Shown: in pieces, positions 47,080 to 58,202 of the stretch
Layout: every line of letters begins with the position of its first letter
Position numbering within the stretch: the first letter of the stretch is position 1
Assembly (NCBI GenBank): GCA_028671895.1
Contig: CM053795.1
Span: 10,127,501 to 10,191,500, forward strand
DNA: 64,000 nucleotides
DNA from: Oenanthe sinensis
Lineage: Eukaryota; Streptophyta; Magnoliopsida; Apiales; Apiaceae
Direction: 5' to 3'
Notes under the pieces: model-generated
The model's input: the letters and a program-made list of their open reading frames with translations, nothing else
Databases searched by the model: none
Told to the model about the DNA's origin: nothing
Made by a program: the position numbers and the translations under genes

Positions 47080-47915
47080 TGCTAGATTCAGTGTTCATAT
47101 GTGGACTGGGAAACACAATACAAGATTATAGGTGTAGACGTGCAGTTGCTAGGGGACTTCAATACCTTCATGAAGATTCCAGACTACGGATTATTCACCA
47201 TGATCTAAAAGCTAAAAAGGTTTTGCTAGATGAATCCTAAAATTACAGCCTTTGGCATGGCAATACTATTCAACTTAGATTAAACTGAAGCAATTACAAT
47301 TAGAATCATGGAGACGTAGTAAGCCTCCATCTATTAGTACCACTCATGGCCAAATACAATCGGAACAATTATAATTACACCAGTGGTTATAAATAATATT
47401 TATGTATATAATCTCTATCCGCAAATTGCAGTGGATGTATTTCAACAGAGTAAGGAATCCACCGAATTCCCAATCTGGTGTGTTTGGTTTTGAAATATAA
47501 GTTTTGGAAATACAAAGTGGACAGAAGAACCATCATTTTGGGATGGGGGAGAGTGTAGAGGACTTTGCTACCTTTTTGAGCTGGTTTGTACGCGAAATGC
47601 ATCTCTCCTTTCATGTATCATTCTTAAATATTAAATATTGTTATCTTATCTTATTATGTTGAGATCTTCCAGGATTGGAGAAACTGGCAAGAAGGGACCG
47701 CATCTAATGTCATGGATCCAATACCAAAGAATACTTCCGGAGTTCAGGATCAATAGATAAAATGATACTATGTATTCACATTGTGCTACTATGTGTACAA
47801 GAAAATGTTACAGAAAGTGCATATACACACAAAGTGGACACACAAAGTGCACTTTACTCTATAAATTTTACAAAAATTATCAATCAAAATGCGGGTCCAG
47901 TGCCCTCTCACCTCA
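47080..47915 (+). pseudogene. Cysteine-rich receptor-like kinase relic
   Basis: Scattered over three frames, the sequence keeps the C-lobe of a CRK-type (DUF26) receptor kinase. ARGLQYLHEDSRLRIIHHDL has the catalytic HRD changed to HHD. It is followed by KAKKVLLDES and a stop, then PKITAFGMA, the place of the DFG loop (47236-47260). Farther on come DWRNWQEGTASNVMDP (about 47660) and CIHIVLLCVQENV (about 47775). Missing N-lobe and ectodomain, altered catalytic residues and repeated stops make it non-functional. The family is recognisable because the residues between the breaks follow the CRK order. Confidence 0.75.
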
Positions 47916-47919
47916 TGAC

Positions 47920-50343
47920 CCCATCCATGAACCGAGAGGACCCCCCGTACTGAAATTTCTTCATGGTCTTGCAAGTTGTAACAAACAATGTAAGGAGCTT
48001 CAATGAAGCCATTGGTGAGAAAATATCAGCTGTTCCTATGCCTAACTTATTACCTGTTTCGATTGATTCGTTGTACAGGAAAGGTTTATTGCATGACATG
48101 TTTATTAGTTTATATATAAACCACATTCTTGGCCTCTTAAAAGATTGATCATTGATCAATCCGGTTATGGGCCCGGGGTCAGGCCCGGATGAGTTTGAGT
48201 TGGCAGATGTCATAAGTCTGTGTTGGATGAGCTACTGGGTACCTTAAAGAAGTAAGTTTATGGTTTTCTATTTTTTTTTAATGTTTTGCATGTATTGTTT
48301 AATAGAAGTTTGTGATTCTTGATTCTGTTAATATATATTAGTGTGTGTATATATAATGTAACTATGTAAGTATGTTTGAGTGTGTATCAAATACAAATTA
48401 ATTTGTAGAGTTTGCGGTGGAACATAATCATATTGGTTGAGGTTGAGAGTGCAGGAGAGGAATTCTCATGCTGTCAACGTTTTGGTAAAAACTCAAGTGA
48501 GGAGTTATGTACAGATGAACTTCATTTTGTGAAATGAAGGATTACGTCATCACACATAAAAACATGTTTGCCGATTAGTTGAGTATAAAATATGCCTCTT
48601 GGCAGAATCTGGGCATTGGAAAAAATAAGCTCACAATTTCTACGTCTATATAAGGATTATATAGGAGCACAAAACTAACAAGCTCTATACAGTATTCAAA
48701 AGATCTTGGGTCTCATTAATGAAAGGGCAATACAACAAGACCCGTCAATCTGGGAAAATATTGGAGTTTCCCCTAGAACGAGTTTTTGATGGTAAATTAG
48801 ACTACAGTGGCCATGACTTGAGATATTTATCCTCTTCTGCATTCTTTTAATTGGAATTACCAGCATGAGCGAAGTAGGATGTTTCAGAGAAGTTTGGGGT
48901 TGTATTGAAGAAGAAAATGCCTTCGGTTGTAGTACCAACTCCAAGGCTCTCTCAGTCAGTATGCACAACTCACTTGGAGAATGTCAGTTAAAAAGTGAAA
49001 CTTGTGAAGGTCTGACTTCTTTTCCTTGTTACTTCACCAGCATGTTTAATTATACTTAGAATAAGTTATTTGTCACAACATTTTTTTAAGTGCAAAATTA
49101 GTTCACAACTAGTGATTTTTGGGTTATTGTTAACTTAAAGTTCACTTCACACCAATTTTACCCAAACACTTGATTTTAGGATTGTTTTCAGTTAAAGTCA
49201 ATATAAAGTGCCTTAAAGCTTATCCAAACCGGTTCTAAATCAATCACTTGCTGGGATTTCTTCAAGATCTCTGTATTCACTTGCAGTGTTTTTGTTTGAC
49301 TTGCTATTTTTTATATATATAGAAGGAAGAATTGATGCTTAGTTTGGTAGGAAAGAGTAAGAATGTGATGAAAAGTTGTGAAGAAAATGAAAGGGGAGAG
49401 AAAGATGGAAGAGTGAATAGTGGAAGACAATTGAAAGAGTGCAATTTGTTTATAATGTGATTTGTGTGAAGAAATTGAGTTTGAAGGAGGATGGAACATT
49501 CATTCTTAAGTTGGTGGGTTTGAGCTATAGTTTAAATTGGTAGGAAGGGAATAGAGAAAGTAATGAAAATCATTAAAAATAATGGATAGTTGATATAATT
49601 TCAATCCATTCCCTCCCGATTTCATTCTTTTCAACCATACTGAGCATAAAAGACTATGCAGGATTACAGAATTATTCGACTATGTAGTCTTGATTTAACA
49701 AAGTCTCTGCTTTATGTTTTCCCTACACGGTGTCATATATATAGGTCTCTTTTCTTTGTATGACATAGTATGTTATTTAGAAATCTTGAACCTGCCGAAT
49801 GCACTAATATTGGTAGGGAATTGTTATCAAATTGCCCCCTTTCCTCAAACTCAAGTTTATAAACTGTGAGATATGATTTTTCAATTAACATTTTTAGGTG
49901 AAGCAATTCCACTTGAATACAAATTAGCTGGTTTAAATGCCATAAGCTTAAACAAGGGGTGCTACATTGGTCAATAACTCATTGCACAGGCCTATCATTG
50001 TGGAGTTGTTCGTAAGCATTTGATATCACTGAGGTTTTTTTATGACAGTGGAGAAGGTAAAGTAGAACGCTCTGTTCTTAACAAAATTCTATTGTCTTCA
50101 ACTAAATTGTTTTTGTCTCCTTGCAGAGTTGGAGCAGGAAGTTGCTCCTGGATCAGAATAATTGATTGCTGCAGCAAGTAAAGACTGGGGCTGTCACTGC
50201 TGCACTTGTGCCTCATGGGCTTGGCAGTTGTGCATGGAAGAAGCTTTCGAGGGCAGGGGAACCTTAGTTACTAAAGGACACAAAGGCTTGAAAGGTTGAA
50301 ACAATAAGACAAGATTGGTGGCTGTCAGAATGGTCTATATAAT
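47920..50343 (+). pseudogene. IBA57-like (GCV_T-type, COG0354) gene relic
   Basis: Pieces in order match the plant IBA57/COG0354 folate-binding Fe-S cluster assembly protein. They are PVLKFLHGL followed out of frame by VTNNVRSFNEAIGEKISAVP (about 47940-48050); SVLDELLGTLKK (about 48215-48252); EEFSCCQRFGKNSSEE (about 48455-48503); and GEAIPLEYKLAGLNAISLNK GCYIGQ, with TAA replacing the usual Glu after GQ (49972-49974). Then come ELEQEVAPGSE, EEAFEGRGTLVTKGHKGLK and the terminal WWLSEWSI (stop about 50343). Introns are retained, so it is not a retrocopy. A MITE (49336-49646) sits where the missing middle should be. Multiple frameshifts and stops make it a pseudogene. Confidence 0.8.
49336..49646. 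mobile_element. MITE inside the IBA57-like relic
   Basis: The left end is TGCTTAGTTTGGTAGGAAAG; the right end read inward is TGCTCAGTATGGTTGAAAAG. Flanks are TGA and TAA, close to the TAA target duplication of PIF/Harbinger MITEs. The body, rich in GAAAATGAAAGG/ATTCATTC, is like the elements at 10330 and 60461. Confidence 0.6.
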
Positions 50344-51958
50344 GTAATCAATGGTTTCTGCCTTTCTGGTACACTTGAGTGGTTCAGCTGGCATTGGTTT
50401 CATGTGTTTTGAAATCAAGACTTTCAGAATCCATATTCAGTATATCCAGACAACTTTTGTACACCATCGGATCTAAATCTCGAACATCTTCGAGGGAAAC
50501 AGACCTCTCGGTTAGTTGCCGGCAAAAGACACGATCAAGAATGATACCTATATGTACTTTATGCATCAAGGCTAATGCTACCACTCGGCCAGCAAATTTA
50601 TAATACTCAGGTTTCACCTTAGATACTGCAAACAAATGTACAGATGATCCATTATATTCTAGAAATTTAACTTAACAAGATAGAGATGTTCCATTATATG
50701 TTCTAGAAATTTTTGTTAACAGGACGTAGCATCTTTACATTCCGAAAATAGAAATATTATATATTTGTATTTAATCAAATCATTAAAATAAGGACAATAA
50801 TGGTTGCATACAGTCGTACAGCCAGTATTTATGTAGAATATTCTACTCCTTAAATATTGGGGATGAAGGCTTCAGCTTCTAGAATCATCATCAAATCTGA
50901 TCTATTTAATTTATACTTTTGTTGCCAAGTTCTGAATTCTTCCTAGGCATACTTTTCGAATTTACGTCTGGATTTTAGCATGTATTCAGAGAAGGAAGGA
51001 AGTGATGTAAAATGAGAATTTGTTCCCCGTAAAACATTGAAAGTGATAACGGGATTGGGGAACATACCTGATTTTGTAAAAAATCTACTTCGATCATTTG
51101 GAGAAGCTATAAAGAAGTCACGTTGAGGATAAAAAAGGACTTGACAAATCAAGGCAAACCATTCTCTAACTACACCAGGTCCAGTAGCTTCCTCGTCTTT
51201 GAACTTTAATGGTAAGCCAGCTTGTAGTGTATATGTTTCCGCATTAATAATACGGGTGAAGGATTGTTCGAACACATTTAATCTTTCAATTTCCATTAAA
51301 GTGAGTTTCCCAGTGTTATTGAGTTCAGGAAATAGCAAGAGTGCCACACGTCTTCTGCACTCAAAAGTAGTTATCTCCTTGTGCTTGGAAATCCATTCAT
51401 TATTATCAATCCTCCTGCTATGGTTAATAATCAAATAACTGAACATAATCTTCCTGCTCCTCAACATTGCCCACAATATGTTAATAGCAGCCAACATGCA
51501 TGGATTCAACCAACAACTCTATATCATTCAAACAAATACCCATATCTGTTATTAACTCTAACAAGGTCCTCCGAAGGTTATTGATCTCCGTGTCAGAGGC
51601 GGAGCCACAACAAAGGTTGTGGTGGGTTGCAGCCCAGGGCAAAAAAAAAATAAACAAAAATTTTCTATTATCCGGTCCAAATAATTTGGATTCAGCTCGG
51701 GGCAAAATTGGCCCAGTCCAAATTTTTTTTTTATGCAAAACATTTTTTACGGGATGGGAAGAAACAGAGTAACGTAACACAAATCACAATTCTAGATTTT
51801 TAAGTAAGGAACAGGAAATTAGAGATTTAGAGGTAACAACTAATTACAACAAGGTCAATTCATCTTTTTCTTAATATATAGATTATACTCTTACGATTTA
51901 GGTTTTATAATTTACAATCCTATTCAATCTCTTTTACTCTTTTTTTACCGGATATATA

Positions 51959-52174
51959 ATGGCAAGTCAAGGAAAAAAGAGGGGAAAGACATTGTTTTCA
52001 TTTTTTAAACCAAGTGCATCTACACCTACTGCTAAGGTACAATCTCCATCTAATGCTAATATTATAGTAAATCCATCTAGTATTGATATTCAGGAAAATC
52101 AATGTGATGAATCGATTTTTAAGTTTCCAAGAGTTGAAATTGATCTTAATACTCTTGAACTTTATATGATATAA
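51959..52174 (+). pseudogene. N-terminal remnant of a TTF-type hAT transposase
   Basis: A 71-codon frame starts MASQGKKRGKTLFSFFKPSA and contains EIDLNTLELYMI. This is the usual opening of plant TTF/ZMYM-like hAT transposases (basic start, FSFF.P, then IDLN.LE.DP). It ends before the zinc finger and catalytic core. Confidence 0.65.
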
Positions 52175-52408
52175 TTAAAGGTTTATGAGATAACACTATC
52201 AGGGTCTGATTGTCATTCTTGTTTTGCAGGTATAAAGCACCTAACTAATATTATTTTAAAATATTTTGTTACTGGTCTGCTGCCTGTTTGTTGCTATTGC
52301 TTTGTGACGGCTATTTCTTTACTTCAGTAAACTCTTATTACTAGTTATATATTTGAGAGCCTTATACTAATTACCAATAATATGTTTTATAGCCCAGATA
52401 AGATTATT

Positions 52409-52628
52409 GGCCTGTTTGGCCTGTCTTAAAATAAGTCCTTTTGGACTTATTTTCGGGTAAAAATTTCATATTTTGATAAATGTTTTTTATACAAGTATTT
52501 AATGTATATTTGAGATTCTATAAGTTGCAAAAAAAAGTTAACTTTTTTCAGAAAAAAGTTAGGAATCTCTAACTTTGTCTTAAAATAAGTTGACTTATTC
52601 TGGAAAAAAATTCCCCCAAACACCCCCT
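52409..52628. mobile_element. Small inverted-repeat element nested in the hAT insertion
   Basis: GGCCTGTTTGGCC at the left and CCCCCAAACACCCCC at the right form an imperfect inverted pair. AAAATAAGT/ACTTATTT pairs lie inside (e.g. 52428-52453). No clear target duplication was found. It sits wholly inside the element 51594-52648. Confidence 0.45.
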
Positions 52629-53270
52629 ATATTCCTGCCTCCGCCTTGCTCCCTATCTTCCTGACTTGCTAAAGTTTTCGGAGTCAACTTTTTTCCGAGT
52701 AGCAAAAAGTTTTTGAAATTTGTGACATCACTTTGCAAGGACAAAACACCTCGTCATCAGTCAAATTAATACCTATGACTTTTATAATATTGCTTAGAAT
52801 AACATTTAAATCTTGTAAACTAATATCCATCAAATCTCCAAGAGAAGATCGACATGCAGTGTTTAGATCAAATTCGTGCCACGATTTACTGAAATTAAAA
52901 CAGAATTCCAATAGAATTTGTACAGCAAGACATCGAAGATCTGGACGCAATTTTTTTATCCACTCAAGGAAAATTGAAATTAAATCTTGAGTGCATAACT
53001 CATGATGGTGAATTTTTGACTTAGAGGGACTTATCAATCCTCGCAAAGCAGCAGAAGTAGCAAAAATCTTGACATAATTCCTTGCTTTCTCATGATCATC
53101 TTCTAGTGGCATTTTTTTTGCAGAAAATCAGTAAGGATATATTTATGTAGACTGATCGGCGTTTCATCTTTCTGAGCATGCTCTCTAAGGATGATATCTA
53201 CCAAGAACATATGAGAATGTAGTTTTTCCCATGCTTCTTTGTGTTTAGGGTTTCTTGTGAGTTCAAATAT

Positions 53271-54260
53271 ATTTACCGTTTTATTGTCAATGTAATGTGA
53301 TGTAAATATGGTGTTTCATGAGAAAGGTAGCATATACTATAGTACTTCCAAATCCAATTATGGATTGGAATTTGAAACTAAAGTCGGTTTTTACTATACA
53401 TGCTATAAAATCTCTGGCCCCAAAATGAAATAATGGGCCATGGGCTCAAAAACGTATAGGCCCGTAACAAAATAACGTGTCTACCCCTAATGCTCTACTA
53501 TTATATAAGATGTTCAATATCATAAACAAAATCATACTTTAAAAATAGTGCAATAGTATTAATATAATTAGAAAAATTACATAATTATAAACTATATAAA
53601 ATAAACATTTTACTATATCAAAGCATGAACTATAAAAACATTAAAAACACACTTTACACAGGGTGAATATGTTGGTTGAATCATAAATGCATAAGATTGA
53701 ATGCACCATTGTGTGTGCCTTTCATCTTCCTGAGTTAGAGTTAGAGTGTATATCGTAGGAACGAGAGTATTTGAGTATTAGAACTAAATATGTCATTTGC
53801 GTTATTTATAATAAATAAAATTGTAACTAACTTAACTAAATATACCTTTTTTTCTATTTGCTGATAAAAATATGTCTATTTTGATTTTTAAATTCAAATA
53901 TTTAACTTAATTTAAAAAAAAAATTGAAATTATATATATACTTAATTCTTTTTAAAAAAAATTACCCCCAAATGATAGATGTCCTTGTTTGCACCCGCCC
54001 CTGCAAACATGACATTTGTAATCATAGAATGTTGCACATTTCTGTAAGGCCTAACTGTATGCATTTAGTATAACCAAATCAAACCGGAACATACTCGGAC
54101 TCCTGTATGTAGCAGTAAAAATATAGTTCGGCGAGATCAGAAAAATGAGATTATACTATACACTGGATTTATAACAAAGATGCTGTTTTCTGCAAATTTT
54201 ATGTGTGTATATAGTGCATGTATTATAAGTTTGTGTGGTATCACTTTCTTAAGTTACAAT
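53271..54260. other. AT-rich intergenic stretch
   Basis: Flank of the UPL5-like relic and 3' flank of the PMEI gene. No gene seen. Confidence 0.5.
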
Positions 54261-54887
54261 CTAGGCTTTTCGGCCTGATTCAGCATATCTGTTGATAAAA
54301 GTCAAGGAAATGCTGGTCAATTGTGAAACATTCACAGCATACCTGCAGACTTTGGCTTTCACATATCCTTCATTTACATTATAAAAGCCATCCATGCAAG
54401 TAGTATAGTCTGTCAAAGCTGCACTCACCCATGTTTGAACATTACTTATTTCGAAATCAAAATGTGTGTCTCCGTCATCCATATGATCCATTTGGTCCAT
54501 AGATCTCTGAAGCTCGTAAACTGAGTCATCGGTCACCTCAACACAATCGCGCAATGCTGCCCTCTCTCCGACACTTAAACCCTTATATTTGGACATATTT
54601 TTCATTGTCGTGAATGTGGATTTAGCTTCCTTAAGTGCCACCGAAATAGAAGTATTTGCCAAGAGTTTGGGATTGGCATGAATTTTTTCTGCGAATTTCG
54701 ACATTGATTTGTAACAAAGTTGGGGATACAAGGTGGTGTTACATGAGGCTTTGATGAATTCATTGTAAATATTTTTGCTTGTTCTTGAGGCAATAAAGCT
54801 AGTGGCTTGACAAGTATTCATGTGTGTTGTCAGACACAGAGCAATGAGTAGCAACATTGCATGGGATGTAATAATTGATGATTTCAT
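54261..54887 (-). CDS. Pectin methylesterase/invertase inhibitor-domain protein (21-kDa type)
   Basis: A single exon of 208 residues. A signal peptide (MKSSIITSHAMLLLIALCLT, cleavage around Ala28) precedes a PMEI four-helix domain with the conserved cysteines Cys49, Cys58 (ASCNTTLYPQLC), Cys115 (LRDCVEVTDDSVYEL) and Cys164 (TWVSAALTDYTTCMDGF). Cys49-58 and Cys115-164 would form the usual disulfides. Such proteins are secreted and inhibit pectin methylesterase or acid invertase in the cell wall; sequence alone does not say which. An upstream in-frame ATG would add 57 residues of poor quality before the signal peptide, so ATG 54887 is preferred. No damage seen. Confidence 0.9.
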   Translation of the reverse strand: MKSSIITSHAMLLLIALCLTTHMNTCQATSFIASRTSKNIYNEFIKASCNTTLYPQLCYKSMSKFAEKIHANPKLLANTSISVALKEAKSTFTTMKNMSKYKGLSVGERAALRDCVEVTDDSVYELQRSMDQMDHMDDGDTHFDFEISNVQTWVSAALTDYTTCMDGFYNVNEGYVKAKVCRYAVNVSQLTSISLTFINRYAESGRKA

Positions 54888-55741
54888 CTTATTTCCCTGT
54901 GTTTCTTGATGAGCTGGTGGGAATAATTTGGGACGGTTGATAGAAAATTTAAAGAGGAAAAAAGGTGTGAATTTATGGAGAGAACTATTGATTAAGGCAG
55001 TGGCTCCCATGAAGCCCAACAGATAATAGGAAAGACAATGATCCAAGTTTGAAAGCAAAAAAATTGCTGTTACGTAGAAGCTAATGCGTTGAGATAGCTG
55101 TCAAGAAAATTGTAGCCTGTGATATCTTATCCTACCTCATTTTAGTGAGGCAGTTCGCATCTGTTGTTTCAAGAATTTATGAGCTATCTATATATGAATG
55201 CGTCTTTGGGACTGGACCTAACAAAAAAATTCAAATTTCTTTTTTTAAAAAAATCTGTTTGTCAATATTTTTTATAGCTATTTATCTGTTTGTCAAATTA
55301 ATATAAAAAAATCATTAATTTAATTATAGCTTCGAAGTTTTCTGAAACTTGTATATTATTGTTTATGCATAGCTGATAGTCGACATGTATTGTACTGCTG
55401 TCATTCTAAGGGATGATCGACATATATTGTGTGTATCTACACTATAGATATCATGTATGCATCTAGAATATAACTTGCGATCGAGACCAGACAAGAACTT
55501 ATTAGAGATAGGTTTTAATCCCAAAGTGGCCTCAAGATCCTACTTTTAATTTACAAACAAATAATAATTAAACAAATGGCTTGCCTGCACAGAATATACG
55601 TCATTATCTAACAGACTATCCCTCTCTATGAAAATTAATTGCAAAAGTCGATTTAATATCCAACAACAGGAAAGAACCAAAAGAATAGGCTAGACACTTG
55701 AAAGAATAAATAATTTTGGTCGTCAAGTTATTAATAATCAT
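54888..55741. other. Upstream flank of the PMEI gene
   Basis: The promoter of the PMEI gene must lie here. Otherwise AT-rich and featureless. Confidence 0.4.
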
Positions 55742-55749
55742 GTTATAAT

Positions 55750-56816
55750 TAGACCTGGCAATTCGGGTAAACGGTTCGGTTTCGGATCGGATGACTTTTC
55801 GGTTATAATATATTTTTATTCGGTTCAGATCGGATCGGATTTGATTCAGTTCGGATCCAGTTTCGGTTTTGCATAAATTGAATCGGTTTCGGTTCAGATC
55901 GGTACGATTTCGGTTTGGGTCAAAATCGGATTAAAATTCGGATGAATTTCAGATAAAAATCGGATTAAATTCGGTTCGGATATTTTCGGATTTCTTCTTT
56001 CAAATTAAATTTTGTTTGGATTTGAAAGTTAAGTTCGGATTATTGTTAAATTAATTTGAATTATCATTTAATTTAAATAAAGATCATTAAGTAAATTTGA
56101 CAAATTATAGTTAAAATTTGATAAAATAATACCGAATAAAATAATTATCTCGATTAAGTAATATATTTCTTCATTTCAGACTTTGGTCAATATGATAAAA
56201 GATTTTTTCACTAAATTTTGTAATGTAACAATTTTAAAAAAAAAATCTTGATGTCCAAATAAAAATATAAATAAATTTTATATGTACATATATAATATAC
56301 AATATTTATTTCTTTTTAAAATATGAATTTATATTCACTTTTCTTTACTTTCTAGCAAATTCAAAATAAATGTTATTCTTATTTTTTTAATATTTTATTT
56401 TACGAACACATGTATTATACGTATGAATTATGTATAAGTGTATAATGTATATGTGAGTGTAACGAACCATAAGATTGTATGTATGAAATACACTGAAATT
56501 CTATAATTTAGTTTGAACCATATTCAGTTTGTATACTTTTTAGTTATGATTTAATCGATTTCGGGTTATTATCGAATGTGTTATTTCGGATTATTTTCGG
56601 TTAAAATTCTAGTTCCGGATCATTTTCGGATCGGATCGGATCAAATCGGTTTTCAGATCATTTTCGGATTTGATTATATTGAACCGATATCGGTTCGGAT
56701 CGGATTGTTTCGGATTGGGTTACACTTTCGAATTATCAAATTCGGATACAAAATCGGATTCGGTTCCCTACATTTCGGGTCGGTTCTTCAGATCCAGACC
56801 CAATTTACTAGGTCTA
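55750..56816. mobile_element. Non-autonomous hAT-like element, copy 2 (1,067 bp) with perfect TSD
   Basis: The left end is TAGACCTGGCAATTCGGGT; the right end read inward is TAGACCTAGTAAATTGGGT. GTTATAAT occurs immediately outside both ends (55742-55749 and 56817-56824). Both ends carry many CGGTTCGGAT/CGGATCGGAT words, the subterminal repeats that hAT transposases bind in known systems. The body aligns with 21090-22039. The open frames at 56576-56893 are products of the CGGAT repeats and code for nothing recognisable. Confidence 0.88.
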
Positions 56817-56824
56817 GTTATAAT

Positions 56825-57837
56825 GAACTACAATCCAAGTTTTTCCTTTTGCTTGGTGACATTGCATTCAATTGTTTAATTTCATTCGGTTAGATTAGGA
56901 GTTAAATCTTTGAAAACAATTTTTTATATAAAAAAAAAAAGTTCAACACCAGCGAATTCTAAGGAAATCCCTAATCCACTTCCTTGCATCAAGAGTAAAG
57001 GAAGACAGCTATATTCGGCCTAAGATTTTCTTTATAATCTTACTCTTATTGCTTCCCTTTACTATGTTCAATCATTCTCTTGCTTTCCTTTCCCAACGTC
57101 TCAGTTCTCTTCCTTTTGAGGAAGATCCACCATTTTTTAGAAAATTCATCTCATCCGTCGATTCCAAAGTCATTTTTTAGGCTTAAAGCATAAATCTCTT
57201 ATGCCCCAATACGATTTGTTATATTAAAAAAAAAACCTTGGCTTGCTTAAAGATGGACACTCAACCAAGCAGCAGCAACAGCAACAAGCTGATGCTTGAT
57301 GCAAGTTGACGATGCAAGAAAATGGAATAGTTAGTTGTTTAACTCTTCAAGTTGTAATCTAATACTAATAAACTGAGTTCACTCACCTCATGTTTTCTCC
57401 ATGGCCTAAAAAATATTAAACAAATTAGCCTAAAAAAAGAAAAACAATTATTAATGTAAAATAATGCTAACAAAATAAATTAAAACGATAAATGTTGATG
57501 ATAATATGTATATAGTTATATACATACACAATATAGTTGACCATATTGTAGTGGGAAATTATTTTCTTATCCCCATCTCCATACAATATATTATTATAAT
57601 AATTTAATTGCTAACTAATTAATTAATATTTTTTATATGCCATGCTTACTAATTGATGGATTTGAAGTATTATTGTTGTTGCATCTAGATTCCAGGAGGG
57701 ATCACGATGAAAGATAACAATATTCTAACTCCATGCTTGACAAATGACATTCGTTAAATCACTTGGAAGTGGGAAATATTATGAAGTCGATCCTCTAATT
57801 GCAGAACAAGCCATTTTGATTACTGTTTATGTACTAA
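56825..57837. other. Intergenic stretch
   Basis: AT-rich. No gene or RNA supported. Confidence 0.4.
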
Positions 57838-58199
57838 GAGCAAGTATAACAATGTTCTAAAGTGTTATCATAAACTAAAATTTAGAGCACTTTGAGTAAA
57901 TGGGTGCTCCAACAATGTTTTACTGGTGCCCTGAAACACTAGGACAATCATCAAGTGTAAGGCATCACTACACATGTCTCATTTCATTTTTATCAATAAA
58001 ATTTTCACTTCTCTCCTCTTTTTTATATTTCTTTTTCCTCATTTTATCTTTTCAAATATAAATGTATTTCAAATATAGTATTATTTTAAGAATAAGGCAA
58101 ATTTTTGGAGTTGATACGTGTGTATAATGTCCTAAATCACTAGAATATTATATTTTATTATATTTATAAGACATCTTCTAGGACATTTTGGACTTGTTC
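57838..58199. mobile_element. PIF/Harbinger-like MITE (362 bp)
   Basis: The left end is GAGCAAGTATAACAATGTTC; the right end read inward is GAACAAGTCCAAAATGTCCT. TAA flanks both sides (57835-57837 and 58200-58202). No coding capacity. Confidence 0.75.
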
Positions 58200-58202
58200 T
58201 AA

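Larger units (their letters stand above)
51594..52648 (+). mobile_element. hAT element (1,055 bp) inserted in the UPL5-like exon
   Basis: The left end is CAGAGGCGGAGCCA; the right end read inward is CAAGGCGGAGGCA. Flanks are CTCCGTGT (51586-51593) and CTCCCTAT (52649-52656), a 6/8 match to an 8-bp duplication. Inside on the + strand is the start of a ZMYM/TTF-type hAT transposase (see 51959-52174). The rest of the transposase is gone, so the element is an internally deleted derivative. Confidence 0.75.
50384..53270 (-). pseudogene. UPL5-like HECT ubiquitin ligase relic split by a hAT element
   Basis: Minus-strand pieces are: 53270-53113 (KHKEAWEKLHSHMFLVDIIL ...), then a one-base shift in an A8 run (about 53112-53120); 53112-52657 (MPLEDDHEKARNYVK ... 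DLRCLAVQILLEFCFNFSKS); then, across the inserted element 51594-52648, 51593-51068 (CRRRVALLLFPELNN, then KFKDEEATGPGVVREWFALI of the HECT N-lobe); and, after a GT-AG intron, 50625-50384 (YYKFAGRVVALALMHKVHIG ...). Plant UPL5 has this order. The relic stops inside the HECT domain, before the catalytic cysteine lobe. Removing the element and one target copy restores SQEDREINNLRRTLLELI, so the gap is an insertion in an exon. It ends 40 bp from the end of the IBA57-like relic, tail to tail. Confidence 0.82.

Noticed and set aside
54888..55058. N-terminal extension of the PMEI protein from an upstream in-frame ATG
   Set aside because: It would bury the clear signal peptide 57 residues inside the protein; ATG 54887 gives the normal family length and layout.
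56576..56893. 105-codon frame with repeated IGSD/IGFR-like words
   Set aside because: It is produced by the CGGATC/CGGTTC word arrays of the hAT-like element 55750-56816 and shows no protein family.
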